Assembly: GCA_023453795.1 (NCBI GenBank) | Contig: JAEXSP010000017.1 | Location: forward strand, 1 to 64,000 | Direction of reading: 5' to 3' | Source of the DNA: Bacillota bacterium | GTDB lineage: Bacteria; Bacillota; Clostridia; Acetivibrionales; JAEXSP01 | Length of the DNA stretch: 64,000 bases | Shown here: positions 50,901 to 60,586 of the stretch, in pieces | Layout of the letters: every line of letters starts with the position of its first letter | How positions within the stretch are numbered: position 1 is the first letter of the stretch | Made by a program: the position numbers and the translations under genes | Notes under the pieces: generated by a model | Told to the model about the DNA's origin: nothing | Database searches by the model: none | Seen by the model: the letters and a program-made list of their open reading frames with translations, nothing else

Positions 50901-52676
50901 TTAACTATTGAACTGCTTCTCATACAGCCGTTTGTAATCCCCGTTCAAGCATATGAGTTCGTCGTGAGTGCCTCTTTCAGAGATTTTACCTTCATTAAGA
51001 ACAATAATCTCATCTGCGCTTTTGATTGTCGAAAAACGATGGGCAACTATTACCACAGTCTTATTGGTCATCATTTTGTCCAGTGCTTCCTGCACTAATG
51101 CTTCAGACTCTGTATCCAATGCAGAAGTCGGCTCATCAAGAAGGAGGATAGGTGAGTTCTTTAAGACTGCCCTGGCAAGAGCGATTCTCTGTTTCTGCCC
51201 GCCTGAGAGCCGTATGCCTCTTTCGCCTGCAATGGTCTGAAAGCCTTCAGGAAGGTTTTGTATGAATTCATAAGCATTGGCAATCTTTGAGGCTGATACT
51301 ATTTCCTCATATGTTGCTTCGGGCTTTCCATATGAAATGTTTTCAAGTACTGATACCGGGTAAAGAAAATTGTCCTGAGTGACAAGAGAAATTTCTGATC
51401 TCAGCTTGGATATACTTATATCATCCAGTTCTTTTCCCAAAACCTCTACTGTACCTGACTCAGGAGATTGAATGCCGCAAATGAGCTTAAGCAGTGTGCT
51501 TTTACCACACCCACTAAGTCCTACTATTGCGGCCTTTTTGCCTTTTTCTATAGAAAAGCTCAGGCCCTGAAGCACTTTTTCTTCTTCTTTGTATCCAAAG
51601 GTTACATTTTTGAATTCAATTGCTGTTGAGCTTTCGGCAGTGTCTATACCTGTTCCGACTTCACATTCAGTTTCCCAATCATAAACTTCAGCGACTCTTT
51701 CCGAAGCCCCTGCAGTGCTTTTTAGCTTACTTATTTTATCCGTCAGGAATGCAAGCGGCCAATAAATATATCCTATCAAATAAATAAATGCCATCAGATC
51801 GCCTGTTGAAATGCTTTTATTAATGACGAGGTAGCTTCCGTATGTAACACAAAGTACCAGAGGCATCGTCCTTAGGGTTACATGCAAAGGCGAAGTATAT
51901 GAGTTGATTCTTGTTTCCTTGATTGCGAATTTGAGGGAGGTTTTCATTTCAGCTTCATACATTTTGGAAACATCATCCTCCAGATTGAAGGATTTTACCA
52001 TTTGAATGCCATTAACGGCATCCTGGACGATAATGTTTGCTTTTCCTATTGCTTCATGGTTTAGACGGGAATACCTCTTAATATAGTTTGCTATGAAATT
52101 GACAAGAAAAAGCGCGAGAGGTGTTAGCATGATGCTGAAAAGGAGAAGATTCCAGCTTATCGTCATCAAATATGCCGCTACTGCCGCTAATTGCAAGATG
52201 TCAGTAAAAAGATTTAAAAGATCCTGTCCAAAAAAATCCTGAACTGAAGAAGAGTCATTGGTGAATCTTGAAAGTAAATCGCCGGAGTGCCTTGTTTCCA
52301 AAAAGCTAATAGGAAGCTTCTGGAAGTGACGGTAAAGCGAGAGTCTGAAATCACGCATGGCATTTGAACTGAACAACCCATAAAGGTATTGAAGAAGATA
52401 GCTTGTACATACCCCAACAACGATTATGACCATCATAAAAAGAATATAGCGAATAATTCCACTGCTATTCTTTTTTAATGCAAAATTAACTATACCCTTA
52501 ATCAGATATCCTTCAGAGATGCTTGTAAAAATATTTATAACGGATACCAATAGAAAAAGAAAAACTAAAATTTTATAGGGTTTAAGAAAAACAATAAAAC
52601 GTTTCAACAGGTTCTTGGTACTGTATGTTTTCATATCTTTCATAGACTCAGTAACCTCATTGATGTTGTTTGGCAT
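50901..52676 (-). CDS. ABC exporter half-transporter, first of a pair
   Basis: A 591-residue type IV ABC exporter subunit with six transmembrane helices (about residues 30-315). ATPase motifs: GLSGCGKST (Walker A), VTQDNFLYPVSV (Q-loop), IRLSGGQKQRIALARAV (signature) and ILLLDEPTSALDTESE (Walker B), with the switch His in VAHRFS. Both proteins of the pair have intact catalytic sites, so neither shows the degenerate site common in heterodimeric exporters such as BmrCD; two homodimers cannot be ruled out. A promoter with TTGACA and TAACAT lies directly upstream, and the terminator of the MacB-like operon lies just beyond it. Confidence 0.92.
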   Translation of the reverse strand: MPNNINEVTESMKDMKTYSTKNLLKRFIVFLKPYKILVFLFLLVSVINIFTSISEGYLIKGIVNFALKKNSSGIIRYILFMMVIIVVGVCTSYLLQYLYGLFSSNAMRDFRLSLYRHFQKLPISFLETRHSGDLLSRFTNDSSSVQDFFGQDLLNLFTDILQLAAVAAYLMTISWNLLLFSIMLTPLALFLVNFIANYIKRYSRLNHEAIGKANIIVQDAVNGIQMVKSFNLEDDVSKMYEAEMKTSLKFAIKETRINSYTSPLHVTLRTMPLVLCVTYGSYLVINKSISTGDLMAFIYLIGYIYWPLAFLTDKISKLKSTAGASERVAEVYDWETECEVGTGIDTAESSTAIEFKNVTFGYKEEEKVLQGLSFSIEKGKKAAIVGLSGCGKSTLLKLICGIQSPESGTVEVLGKELDDISISKLRSEISLVTQDNFLYPVSVLENISYGKPEATYEEIVSASKIANAYEFIQNLPEGFQTIAGERGIRLSGGQKQRIALARAVLKNSPILLLDEPTSALDTESEALVQEALDKMMTNKTVVIVAHRFSTIKSADEIIVLNEGKISERGTHDELICLNGDYKRLYEKQFNS

Positions 52677-52693
52677 TTTGTATATTAAGTATG

Positions 52694-52722
52694 ATGTTAT
52701 ATAATATGGGAGCGGTTGTCAA
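52694..52722 (-). promoter_or_regulatory. Probable promoter of the ABC exporter pair
   Basis: On the minus strand, TTGACA (52722-52717) and TAACAT (52699-52694) are 17 bases apart, immediately after the terminator of the upstream operon. Confidence 0.6.
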
Positions 52723-52732
52723 GAAATGTTAA

Positions 52733-52762
52733 AGACCTTGCTCTTAAGGTTAAGCAAGGTCT
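52733..52762 (-). terminator. Terminator of the MacB-like operon
   Basis: AGACCTTGCT and AGCAAGGTCT form a perfect 10-bp stem with a 10-base loop; TTTAACATTTCTTG follows on the minus strand. It lies 15 bases after the permease stop codon. Confidence 0.85.
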
Positions 52763-52777
52763 CAGGTCCGTTAAAAT

Positions 52778-54124
52778 TTATTCCGATCTCATAGCCTCCA
52801 GAGAGCTGAGTCTCATTGCACGTATTGCCGGATATAGGCCTGCCATTAACCCTATCATTGTAGCAAACAGGATTGAGGAAGCTGAAAGCCAGACAGGTAT
52901 TACCGATATGCTTCCCTGTCCGTCTGTTATGGGCAATATGCCTCCCATCTGTGATGGATCGGACTTAAGATGGTTGAGTATATAGGAAGCTGCGAAGCTC
53001 AGGCCCACACCCGCAAGACCGCCGAGGAAACCGATGAGGCCTGCTTCCCAAAGAAATATCTTTCTTATATCGGAAAGGAGGCATCCGATGACCTTCATTA
53101 TTCCTATTTCACGGGTTCTTTCATAAATTGACATAATCATAGTGTTTGTTATGCCAAGTGCCGCTACCAAAAAGGAAACGGCTCCGATGCCGCCAAGTAC
53201 TGCCTGCATCGTCTTTGAAGTCTTCTGCATTGAACTGCGGATGCTTGCGAGACTGTATGCACCGAACTTCATGTCTTTTATCTTTTTTTGAACTTCATCT
53301 ACTTTATCTATATCTTTGACCTTTACCATTGCCCTTTGGTAACCGTCTGTATTGTAGGCAGTGCTGTTCTTTAGCTGTTTTGCATTGTCAGCCATCAAGG
53401 TCTTTAATTGATTGATGTCCATATATATGGAATAGTCTTTTTCATCTTTGGATTCTGCGAGTATGCCGACGCCTTTTGCCTTATACAACTTGGGAGGCTT
53501 GTTGCTGTCCGTACCTGCAGGCATTCCGGGTACTTTTTTTTCTCCATAGCTCATATCAAAGGTTAATTGAATTTTATCCTTCAGAACATCAACAGAAGGA
53601 GGCCCCCCTCCTCCATACATTGCTTTAGGGTTATAGAACTGCTGAGGGACATAGAAGCCGAAAATCATACCGTTGGTATCGCCTTCTTCCGGCAGCCTTC
53701 CGTTTGAGGTTATAAAATCCATTGCTTTCATTGCTTTCAAATCCATACCGATAATATTTCCGTAGCACATATATTTGCCTGAAATGACCTTTAGGCCTGT
53801 TTGAAATATTGGGGTAACAGCTTCAACCCCTTCAATTTCCGACATTGCCAAAATAGCCTTGTCATCCAGCTTTGTTTGTGTAGCCTGGACAGAGCCGCCG
53901 TCTTTGGCATTATCAGGTACGTAGTAGGGGTCGACATTGATTATGTTGAGGCTTCCCAATGAGCTTACCTGTTTTTTAAAGCTTTCATCCATGCCAATGC
54001 CGAGGGACAGCATTACTACAATCGATGCCGTGCCTATGATTACCCCCATTATTGTAAGAAGGGTTCTTACCTTTCTTCTCCAAAGGTTTTTTAAAGCGAG
54101 GATAACTATATCAAAGAATCTCAT
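52778..54124 (-). CDS. FtsX/MacB-type ABC transporter permease
   Basis: A 448-residue permease with one transmembrane helix near the N-terminus (about 18-43), a large extracellular domain (about 44-320, MacB_PCD-like), and three C-terminal helices, giving the usual four. The N-terminal LALKNLWRRKVRTLLTIMGV and the C-terminal GAVSFLVAALGITNTM and YERTREIGIMKVIGCLLSDI are family hallmarks. It should work with the ATPase coded at the start of the operon; MacB-type transporters use the energy to move substrates across the envelope or to signal mechanically. The start overlaps the end of the CARDB-like gene by 14 bases, so the two are translationally coupled. Confidence 0.93.
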   Translation of the reverse strand: MRFFDIVILALKNLWRRKVRTLLTIMGVIIGTASIVVMLSLGIGMDESFKKQVSSLGSLNIINVDPYYVPDNAKDGGSVQATQTKLDDKAILAMSEIEGVEAVTPIFQTGLKVISGKYMCYGNIIGMDLKAMKAMDFITSNGRLPEEGDTNGMIFGFYVPQQFYNPKAMYGGGGPPSVDVLKDKIQLTFDMSYGEKKVPGMPAGTDSNKPPKLYKAKGVGILAESKDEKDYSIYMDINQLKTLMADNAKQLKNSTAYNTDGYQRAMVKVKDIDKVDEVQKKIKDMKFGAYSLASIRSSMQKTSKTMQAVLGGIGAVSFLVAALGITNTMIMSIYERTREIGIMKVIGCLLSDIRKIFLWEAGLIGFLGGLAGVGLSFAASYILNHLKSDPSQMGGILPITDGQGSISVIPVWLSASSILFATMIGLMAGLYPAIRAMRLSSLEAMRSE

Positions 54125-56525
54125 CAAGCATCATCTCCAATTTTCTTTTTTTTCTTTTGCGGAGAATTACTATAACGACGATAGCTGCAACCAGTCCTGC
54201 TCCGATGAGTATGACCTGCAGAAGGCTTAAAGGACCAAGGAATTTTTTCGAGTCCTTCTTTTGGTCTTCAGGGTTTAGCTGCTCCATTCCTTCCATTTTA
54301 TCAGGCATTTGCATCTGGACTACATTAAGGGTAAAATCCTTCTTTACAACGGTCTGCTTTCCGGAAGCGTCTTCATATGTAAAAACAATGCTTCCCTTTG
54401 CCTGACCAGGTGCTTTGGGTGTTACGGCCCCATCGAATGAATCGCTCTTGCCTGCTTCAAAATTCCCGACATAGTAACTTGGTTTTTGTCCGTCGAAATC
54501 TCCTTCGACCTTAACCATAAGGTTGTAGAGGGTTGTCTTGCCCATATTGTAGAACTGGAGATTCAAGGGAGCCTGCTGTCCGGCATAAGCTTCGGGTGAA
54601 GTATTAAGATCCCCTATAACAAACCGCAGGTCCTGACCGATCGGAATGCTTATGGTTTCCTTACTTGTATACTGCACCCCGTTCTTATCCTCGTATTCAA
54701 AATTGATGGACAAGGGGTAAGCCTTCGGTGCGGCATCAGGCTTTGCACTCAGCTTTATGCTCTTTTCCATGCTTTGCTTCGGGTCAAGGTAATCGATATA
54801 GAAGGAATTGCTTCCGAATATCGAAAAGGTTCCGTCATCTGATATAAAAGTGATTTTCAGGTTGCGGATCGGGATATCCCTGCTGGTATTCATGAAAGAT
54901 AAAAGGACATCAAAGGTCTCACCCGCATTTTTAATTGAGCCGCCGAAATTATAGCTGTTAATTATTAATCTCGGTACTGTTTTTACTGCTTCCTTTTTTT
55001 CCGGAGACTGGATATAAACACCTGCATATCCGGATATAGAATTACGTATTGTTTTTCCTTCATGAACCGAATCATATTCAAGCGTTATTCCGATAGGATA
55101 ATTCTTGGAGGCTGCATCCGATACGGAGCTTAAATCGAATTCCAAATTCTTTTCCGTCTTGCCCTCCATGGAATTAATAACGATCGTGTTTAAGGATTTT
55201 GGAATAATCTCTTTGTCACAGGATAATAAAACCTTGATGTTTTTTGCCGAGGCTTTGCTCAGGTTGGATATTTTGACTCCAATCTTGAATTTAGAGCCTG
55301 CCGGTATGATGTCAGTCGGTGCTTCAATAGGCTCCATTGTCAACAGAGCTTCATCCTGTAAAGGCTTTTCAACACGCAGGTAGAATTGGTTGTCCTCCGA
55401 ATATGTTTTACCGTCGGAAGATGAATAATCCAACCTGACAGATAGAGGATACCTGCCTGTACTGATGTTATCTGAGGCTTCGAGGGTATATTTTGCCGAA
55501 ACCGTTTCAGAACCTTTCAGGTCTTTAAGGTGTTGTACATCGGTTGTGTGTGAAAGAGTAAATGTATTGTTGTCCAGACCTTTGATTGTTGTCTTTACAT
55601 CACAGGCCTTCATTGTCCCTGTATTCTTGAGCACGATGGTAGCTGCTACAGTACTTCCGGGGACTACAGGCTGCGATGAAATAATTACACGGCTTACTAC
55701 GACCCGAGGGGCGGTATTGTTATTGACTATTTTCACAAAAATAGTGTCTGAGCCTGTCATTTCATCGTTATAACTGTTAGTGTAAGAAAAATTGAATTTG
55801 AGATTATAATCTCCGCTCACAGCTGTTTCGGATACAAGCAGATCAAAGGATACGGATTTTGTCTCATTAGAGCCTATTTGGTCGATCGTCTTCTGGAAGT
55901 TCATCTTGCCTGCGTTGAAAGGAAATCTGGAGAGATCTGAAGCATCCAGTGATACTTTGACATTTTTGGCGGCATATGAACTGCTGTTATTAACCGGAAC
56001 AGTGATAGTCATTTTTTCGCCTGCTGTTCCCTGGGGAGTATCATTATCGCCGACTATGTTCAAAACCGGCTTGTATTTGGTGGTGTCGACAGGAGCAGGC
56101 TTTGTTGCATCTTCGGGGTTGGCTTCTTTAACATAAAGACTGAGTGCAACAGTTTTCGAGCCCCCGTTAGTGTATTTCAAAGTAAAATTTAACTCTTTGC
56201 CTGTACCCTTGTATTTTAGTACCAGTACTTTGTTTGCAGGATTTATGGCGGTGTTGTCGAGGTAAACGCCATCCGAAGGATAGAAGGAGGAGTCCTGATC
56301 AAGTATAATACCATCGATGCCGGTTACTGAAGGAATAGTATCAAAGGCTAAATTGATTTTAAACTCCTGATCTTTTGAAATACTCGAAATAGGATTGTTC
56401 TGTCTATCTGTTACATAATAGCTTTTTACAGAAATATCTCCGGTTGCCGCTGAAACATTACCCATAGCGAACACCTGCGGCACCACAAAAATAAAAATCA
56501 TTATAATTCCTAAAAGCTTACGCAT
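54111..56525 (-). CDS. CARDB-like, membrane-anchored extracellular protein (COG1361-like)
   Basis: An 804-residue surface protein with a signal peptide (about 1-26) and a C-terminal transmembrane helix (about 770-792) followed by a basic cytosolic tail (RKRKKRKLE). Between them lie a series of beta-sandwich domains of the CARDB/NEW3 type, with recurring VPVNNSSSYAAKNVKVSLDA, VLKNTGTMKACDVKTTIKGL, VKISNLSKASAKNIKVLLSC and LQFYNMGKTTLYNLMVKVEG. Such S-layer-like proteins are often coded between a MacB-type ATPase and permease in Firmicutes and archaea, and probably form the outer, substrate-binding part. The start overlaps the ATPase stop (ATGCGTAA). Confidence 0.88.
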   Translation of the reverse strand: MRKLLGIIMIFIFVVPQVFAMGNVSAATGDISVKSYYVTDRQNNPISSISKDQEFKINLAFDTIPSVTGIDGIILDQDSSFYPSDGVYLDNTAINPANKVLVLKYKGTGKELNFTLKYTNGGSKTVALSLYVKEANPEDATKPAPVDTTKYKPVLNIVGDNDTPQGTAGEKMTITVPVNNSSSYAAKNVKVSLDASDLSRFPFNAGKMNFQKTIDQIGSNETKSVSFDLLVSETAVSGDYNLKFNFSYTNSYNDEMTGSDTIFVKIVNNNTAPRVVVSRVIISSQPVVPGSTVAATIVLKNTGTMKACDVKTTIKGLDNNTFTLSHTTDVQHLKDLKGSETVSAKYTLEASDNISTGRYPLSVRLDYSSSDGKTYSEDNQFYLRVEKPLQDEALLTMEPIEAPTDIIPAGSKFKIGVKISNLSKASAKNIKVLLSCDKEIIPKSLNTIVINSMEGKTEKNLEFDLSSVSDAASKNYPIGITLEYDSVHEGKTIRNSISGYAGVYIQSPEKKEAVKTVPRLIINSYNFGGSIKNAGETFDVLLSFMNTSRDIPIRNLKITFISDDGTFSIFGSNSFYIDYLDPKQSMEKSIKLSAKPDAAPKAYPLSINFEYEDKNGVQYTSKETISIPIGQDLRFVIGDLNTSPEAYAGQQAPLNLQFYNMGKTTLYNLMVKVEGDFDGQKPSYYVGNFEAGKSDSFDGAVTPKAPGQAKGSIVFTYEDASGKQTVVKKDFTLNVVQMQMPDKMEGMEQLNPEDQKKDSKKFLGPLSLLQVILIGAGLVAAIVVIVILRKRKKRKLEMMLDEIL

Positions 56526-57231
56526 TTACAATACCCCCAAACTTTTCATTAGTCTCTATGCTTTCGATTTTTCCGTCTATTATATGTATTATCCTATCTG
56601 CATACCTCGATATCTCAATATCATGAGTAACAATTACAAGTGTCTGTTTGTTCTTCCTTGCCATTTCAGTTATAAGGGTCATAACCTCCTTTGTGGTTTT
56701 GGAATCCAAATTTCCGGTGGGTTCATCTGCGAAAACTATGGCGGGCTTGCTGATAAAAGCTCTCGCTATTCCCACCCTCTGCTGCTGACCGCCGCTCATT
56801 TGCGAAGGCTTGTGTCTTAAATGCTTCCCAAGTCCGACGGCAGCTAAGAGAGCTTTTGCCCTTTTATCCCTGAAACCTTTTGGAATACCCCTGAAGGTAA
56901 GAGGCAGGGATACATTTTCAAGAGCGGTCATTGCCTGCATCAGATTATATGATTGGAATACAAAACCTACGAACTTCTGCCTGAACCTTGTAAGCTTCTT
57001 TTCACTAAGATTTTCGATATTTACTCCCATTATTCTGATCTGCCCTCTGCTGGGTTTTTCTAGCCCGGCCATTAAGTTTAAAAGCGTGGACTTGCCTGAG
57101 CCGGATGTACCCAGAAAACAGCAGAATTCACCTCTAGGGATTGAGAGGTCTATGTTTTGCAATGCTATAACTCTTTCGTTTCCAATCCGATAGACCTTGC
57201 TAACATTCTTTATTTCTATTGCAGTCTCCAA
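56518..57231 (-). CDS. MacB/LolD-type ABC transporter ATP-binding protein
   Basis: A 237-residue ATPase that powers the MacB-like permease. Walker A is GTSGSGKST, signature MSGGQQQRVGIARAF, Walker B IVFADEPTGNLD, and switch His VTHDIE. The family's usual length is about 230 residues. The start is set at TTG 57231 with GGGGGT seven bases ahead, after which the protein reads METAIEIKNVSKVYRIGNER; the open frame continues 61 codons upstream but has no typical features there. It is the first gene of the three-gene operon and overlaps the CARDB-like gene by 8 bases. Confidence 0.95.
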   Translation of the reverse strand: METAIEIKNVSKVYRIGNERVIALQNIDLSIPRGEFCCFLGTSGSGKSTLLNLMAGLEKPSRGQIRIMGVNIENLSEKKLTRFRQKFVGFVFQSYNLMQAMTALENVSLPLTFRGIPKGFRDKRAKALLAAVGLGKHLRHKPSQMSGGQQQRVGIARAFISKPAIVFADEPTGNLDSKTTKEVMTLITEMARKNKQTLVIVTHDIEISRYADRIIHIIDGKIESIETNEKFGGIVNA

Positions 57232-57549
57232 ACGGATACCCCCTAATGATGTTAATGGCAAATAATAAACCACATTATTAATTTTACCGATTACCTGATT
57301 AAAAAAGGTTACAACTTTATTAAGAATTATTAAAGGAAGGCAGTAATTATAACAGTTTATAACAAAGATTACCTGAAATATATTTGACCTGATTTTAGAT
57401 TGTATACAAAACACATATTAAGGTGTTTGGAAGGGCCATAAAATGGGTTTTGATTGAATTTTTAAATTAAACATGTGCAAAAAAAGCTATAAAATAAAGT
57501 AAGCAAATGTTAAACTAATCTGATGAGTAAATTTATATATACGGTTTTA

Positions 57550-57578
57550 TTGACTTATTACCTGGTTCTAACTATAAT
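57550..57578 (+). promoter_or_regulatory. Sigma-A promoter of the ech operon
   Basis: TTGACT (57550-57555) and TATAAT (57573-57578) are 17 bases apart. Transcription would begin near 57585, leaving a leader of about 145 bases before echA. Confidence 0.8.
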
Positions 57579-57610
57579 TGATTAGGGTATTTCCCGAATT
57601 ATAATAAATT

Positions 57611-57645
57611 TTTGAACAAAGGCGTTCAAAGAACGGTTTTTTTTT
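57611..57645 (+). promoter_or_regulatory. Possible transcription attenuator in the ech leader
   Basis: Two competing stems share bases. TTTGAAC (57611-57617) can pair with GTTCAAA (57624-57630), while CGTTC (57623-57627) can pair with GAACG (57631-57635), which is followed by G and nine T (57637-57645). The second fold looks like a weak terminator, and the first would prevent it. The 5-bp stem is short, so this is a candidate only. Confidence 0.45.
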
Positions 57646-57729
57646 GAGTTTTTCTGGAAAAATCTTCATATTAATTCCCTGCAAAGGGTCATTTATAAAT
57701 AGCTTTATTATTTGAAAGGAGCAGATGCT

Positions 57730-59706
57730 GTGGAAAAGGTATTTTTGGCGATAGCCATTCTATTGCCTGCGTTCAGCGCTATACTTTGTTACATTATCAG
57801 AAAACCCGCAGTACGTACTGTGATTGTTGTATTTACAACATTGATCATGTTTGGTGTAGCCGGCGGATTCACAAATCTCCTGTTAGAGAACGGGGGTAAA
57901 TTAACAATTGAATTTAGTGAGGGTGTGGAGTTAAGTATAGGGTGGATTATCAAGTTCCTTGATTTGGCCCTTCTCCTGTATATTCTGTATATAGGAATTA
58001 AACTTAAGAAATTCATCGTTATCGCCTTGACACTGATTCAAATGATTCCATTAGTATTGTTTGAATTATTTGGTTCTATAAAGGAACCTGAGGCAGCGTT
58101 TGTTATAGATTACCTGTCCTTAATAATGATACTTCTGGTTTCGATCATAGGGCCGATCATTACTGTATTTGCACTCGGTTACATGAGGGATCATGAGCAT
58201 CATCAGGGCTTAAGAAAGTCCAAACAGCCAAGATTTTTCATGATACTTTTTATTTTCCTTGGTGCAATGAATGCGCTTGTTATGACAAATAACCTTATGT
58301 GGATGTATTTCTTCTGGGAAGTAACCACACTCTGCTCGTTCCTTCTGATTTCACATGACGGTAATACGCAGGCTGTTAAAAACGCTGTTCGAGCATTGTG
58401 GATAAATTCGACCGGGGGAGTTGCCTTCCTGGGTGCTATAATGCTTATTTATAAAGAAGTGGGATCTATTGGGGTGGATGAGATCGTTAGCTACTGTCAG
58501 AATTCGATAACAGGGGTTGTCGCAGTCGGCCCGGGATTGCTGCTCATAGGCTTGAGCTTACTTTGCTTCGCAGGGTTTACCAAATCGGCTCAATTCCCGT
58601 TCCAAAGCTGGCTTCTGGGGGCAATGGTTGCACCGACTCCGGTATCGGCTTTACTTCACTCAAGTACAATGGTTAAAGCAGGTGTTTACCTTGTAGTCAG
58701 AATGGCTCCTGCTTTCAGCGGAACAATGCTTGCAAAAGTAGTTGCGGTTGTAGGTGGATTCACATTTGTGGCCGGATCTGCAATTGCGATCAGCCAGAGC
58801 AACGGTAAAAGAGTTCTGGCATATTCTACGATTGCAAACCTTGGTTTGATTGTTTGTTGTGCAGGGATAGGTTCCAATATTGCGATAGGGGCGGCAATAC
58901 TTCTTATGGTATTCCATGCCGTATCTAAAGGATTGCTCTTCCTTTGCGTCGGAACAATCGAACATGGAATCGGAAGCCGTGACATCGAGGATATGCAGGG
59001 CCTCATGAAGAGGATGCCTTTTACGGCAGTAATAACTGTAATCGGTATGATATCAATGCTTCTCCCGCCATTCGGTGTTCTGATAACAAAATGGCTTGCA
59101 ATAGAGGCTTCGGTGCATTCACCGGTGGTTCTTATATGTATAATACTCGGAAGTGCCTTTACAGTAGTTTTCTGGGCAAAGTGGATAGGAATAATTTTGA
59201 CAATGTCCTACAAAAATAAATATAATATCGAAAAGCTTCCGTTCTCGGTCAAAGGCTCACTCTCCATAATGCTTGTAGGTGTTCTGGCAGCGAGCATAGG
59301 TGTAGTACCCTTGTACAATACCTTTGTTAAACCGCAGATAGATGCTTTTGGAATAAGCGGAAATGTGAAAATGAAGGGTGATCTGCTTGGACTGTGGATG
59401 GACGGCAGTAAGAGCTTTGGCGGATTCGCATTCTTGCTTTTCTTTGCTGTAGTGTTTGTATTAATGCTTCTGATTCCTATATTCTTAAAGGGAACAAAGC
59501 CTGAAAAGATTAAAAAGCCTTACTTGTGCGGAGAAAATAATGATGATATAAGAGGGATTGAATTTGTCAGTGTTTCGGATAAACTCAATAATGTAGTTGT
59601 TCACAACTATTATCTATCAGGTATTTTTGGCGAGGAAAAACTTACACTCTGGACAAATCTTGTTGCAGGGGCGATAATTCTAATAATGTTCGGGGTGGTG
59701 ATATAA
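57730..59706 (+). CDS. echA: Ech hydrogenase membrane subunit EchA (NuoL/antiporter-like)
   Basis: The ion-pumping membrane subunit of the energy-converting [NiFe] hydrogenase, homologous to NuoL and Mrp antiporters. The 658-residue protein has about 14-16 transmembrane helices. Conserved segments include MYFFWEVTTLCSFLLISHDG, the helix HSSTMVKAGVYLVVRMAPAF with its buried Lys, and the broken-helix region following. The start is set at GTG 57730 with AAAGGAG eight bases ahead; the open frame would begin at a TTG six codons earlier that lies in the ribosome binding site. It is the first gene of a six-gene operon and ends one base before echB. Confidence 0.95.
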   Translation: MEKVFLAIAILLPAFSAILCYIIRKPAVRTVIVVFTTLIMFGVAGGFTNLLLENGGKLTIEFSEGVELSIGWIIKFLDLALLLYILYIGIKLKKFIVIALTLIQMIPLVLFELFGSIKEPEAAFVIDYLSLIMILLVSIIGPIITVFALGYMRDHEHHQGLRKSKQPRFFMILFIFLGAMNALVMTNNLMWMYFFWEVTTLCSFLLISHDGNTQAVKNAVRALWINSTGGVAFLGAIMLIYKEVGSIGVDEIVSYCQNSITGVVAVGPGLLLIGLSLLCFAGFTKSAQFPFQSWLLGAMVAPTPVSALLHSSTMVKAGVYLVVRMAPAFSGTMLAKVVAVVGGFTFVAGSAIAISQSNGKRVLAYSTIANLGLIVCCAGIGSNIAIGAAILLMVFHAVSKGLLFLCVGTIEHGIGSRDIEDMQGLMKRMPFTAVITVIGMISMLLPPFGVLITKWLAIEASVHSPVVLICIILGSAFTVVFWAKWIGIILTMSYKNKYNIEKLPFSVKGSLSIMLVGVLAASIGVVPLYNTFVKPQIDAFGISGNVKMKGDLLGLWMDGSKSFGGFAFLLFFAVVFVLMLLIPIFLKGTKPEKIKKPYLCGENNDDIRGIEFVSVSDKLNNVVVHNYYLSGIFGEEKLTLWTNLVAGAIILIMFGVVI

Positions 59707-59707
59707 A

Positions 59708-60574
59708 ATGTTTGATTCAACTATTTTACAAAATATTCTGATTGCAGTAATCGCAATAGTTGTAGCGCCTATTTTGGGCGGGTTGATAAGCGGTATTGAC
59801 AGGAAGATTTCTGCCAGACTGCAAAACAGGTATGGCCCTCCGATAACACAACCATTTTATGACTTTTTTAAGCTAATGGGTAAACAAAGGATCACTGTAA
59901 ATCAGACGCAAATGGTATATGTCATTGGACATCTATTCTTCACGATTACAAGTATTGTTATGCTTGTTCTTAAGCAGGATCTGCTGATGCTTACTTTCGT
60001 TATGGCATTCTCGGCAATCTCGCTGATAATGGGTGCAATGAGCGTACGTTCGCCATACAGCAAAATAGGGGCTCAGAGAGAAATAATCCAGATGATGGCT
60101 TATGAACCTGTACTGCTTCTTATGGTTGTCGGTGTATACCTCGCTACGAAGAGCTTCATGATTGAAAGCATATTCAGCCACAAACAACCTTTGCTGTACG
60201 ATCTGCCGCTGGTATTTATAGCTTTCCTGTATATACTGACTATAAAGCTGAGAAAATCACCATTTGACTTCTCAACGTCACATCATGGCCACCAGGAATT
60301 GATAAAAGGTTTAACAACCGAATTTTCAGGGCCTCAGTTGGCTATAATAGAATTGACTCACTGGTACGAGCTTGTTTTGCTCATGGGCTTCATAACCCTG
60401 TTCTTTGCAAAACCGTTATGGATCGGAATCTTAATAGCAATAGTATGCTATTTCCTTGAAATCGTTATAGACAACATATGTGCGAGGGTTACTTGGAGAT
60501 GGATGCTGAAAGCGACATGGCTGGTAGGAATCGGAGCCGCAATGACCAATATTGTATGGCTCTATCTGAAATAA
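59708..60574 (+). CDS. echB: Ech hydrogenase membrane subunit EchB (NuoH-like)
   Basis: Connects the hydrophilic and membrane parts of the complex, homologous to NuoH of complex I. The 288-residue protein has about eight transmembrane helices. The NuoH-type segments are SARLQNRYGPPITQPFYDFF, KIGAQREIIQMMAYEPVLLL and SPFDFSTSHHGHQELIKGLT. It starts one base after echA, so translation is coupled. In Ech the loops between helices contact EchE and EchC. Confidence 0.96.
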   Translation: MFDSTILQNILIAVIAIVVAPILGGLISGIDRKISARLQNRYGPPITQPFYDFFKLMGKQRITVNQTQMVYVIGHLFFTITSIVMLVLKQDLLMLTFVMAFSAISLIMGAMSVRSPYSKIGAQREIIQMMAYEPVLLLMVVGVYLATKSFMIESIFSHKQPLLYDLPLVFIAFLYILTIKLRKSPFDFSTSHHGHQELIKGLTTEFSGPQLAIIELTHWYELVLLMGFITLFFAKPLWIGILIAIVCYFLEIVIDNICARVTWRWMLKATWLVGIGAAMTNIVWLYLK

Positions 60575-60586
60575 GGAGTGTGGACG

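Larger units (their letters stand above)
57232..57729. other. Divergent intergenic region upstream of the ech operon
   Basis: About 500 bases between the MacB-like ATPase gene and echA. Bases 57232-57545 are AT-rich with no gene or RNA that I recognise and should contain the promoter of the MacB-like operon. Bases 57550-57729 hold the ech promoter and leader listed separately. Confidence 0.5.
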
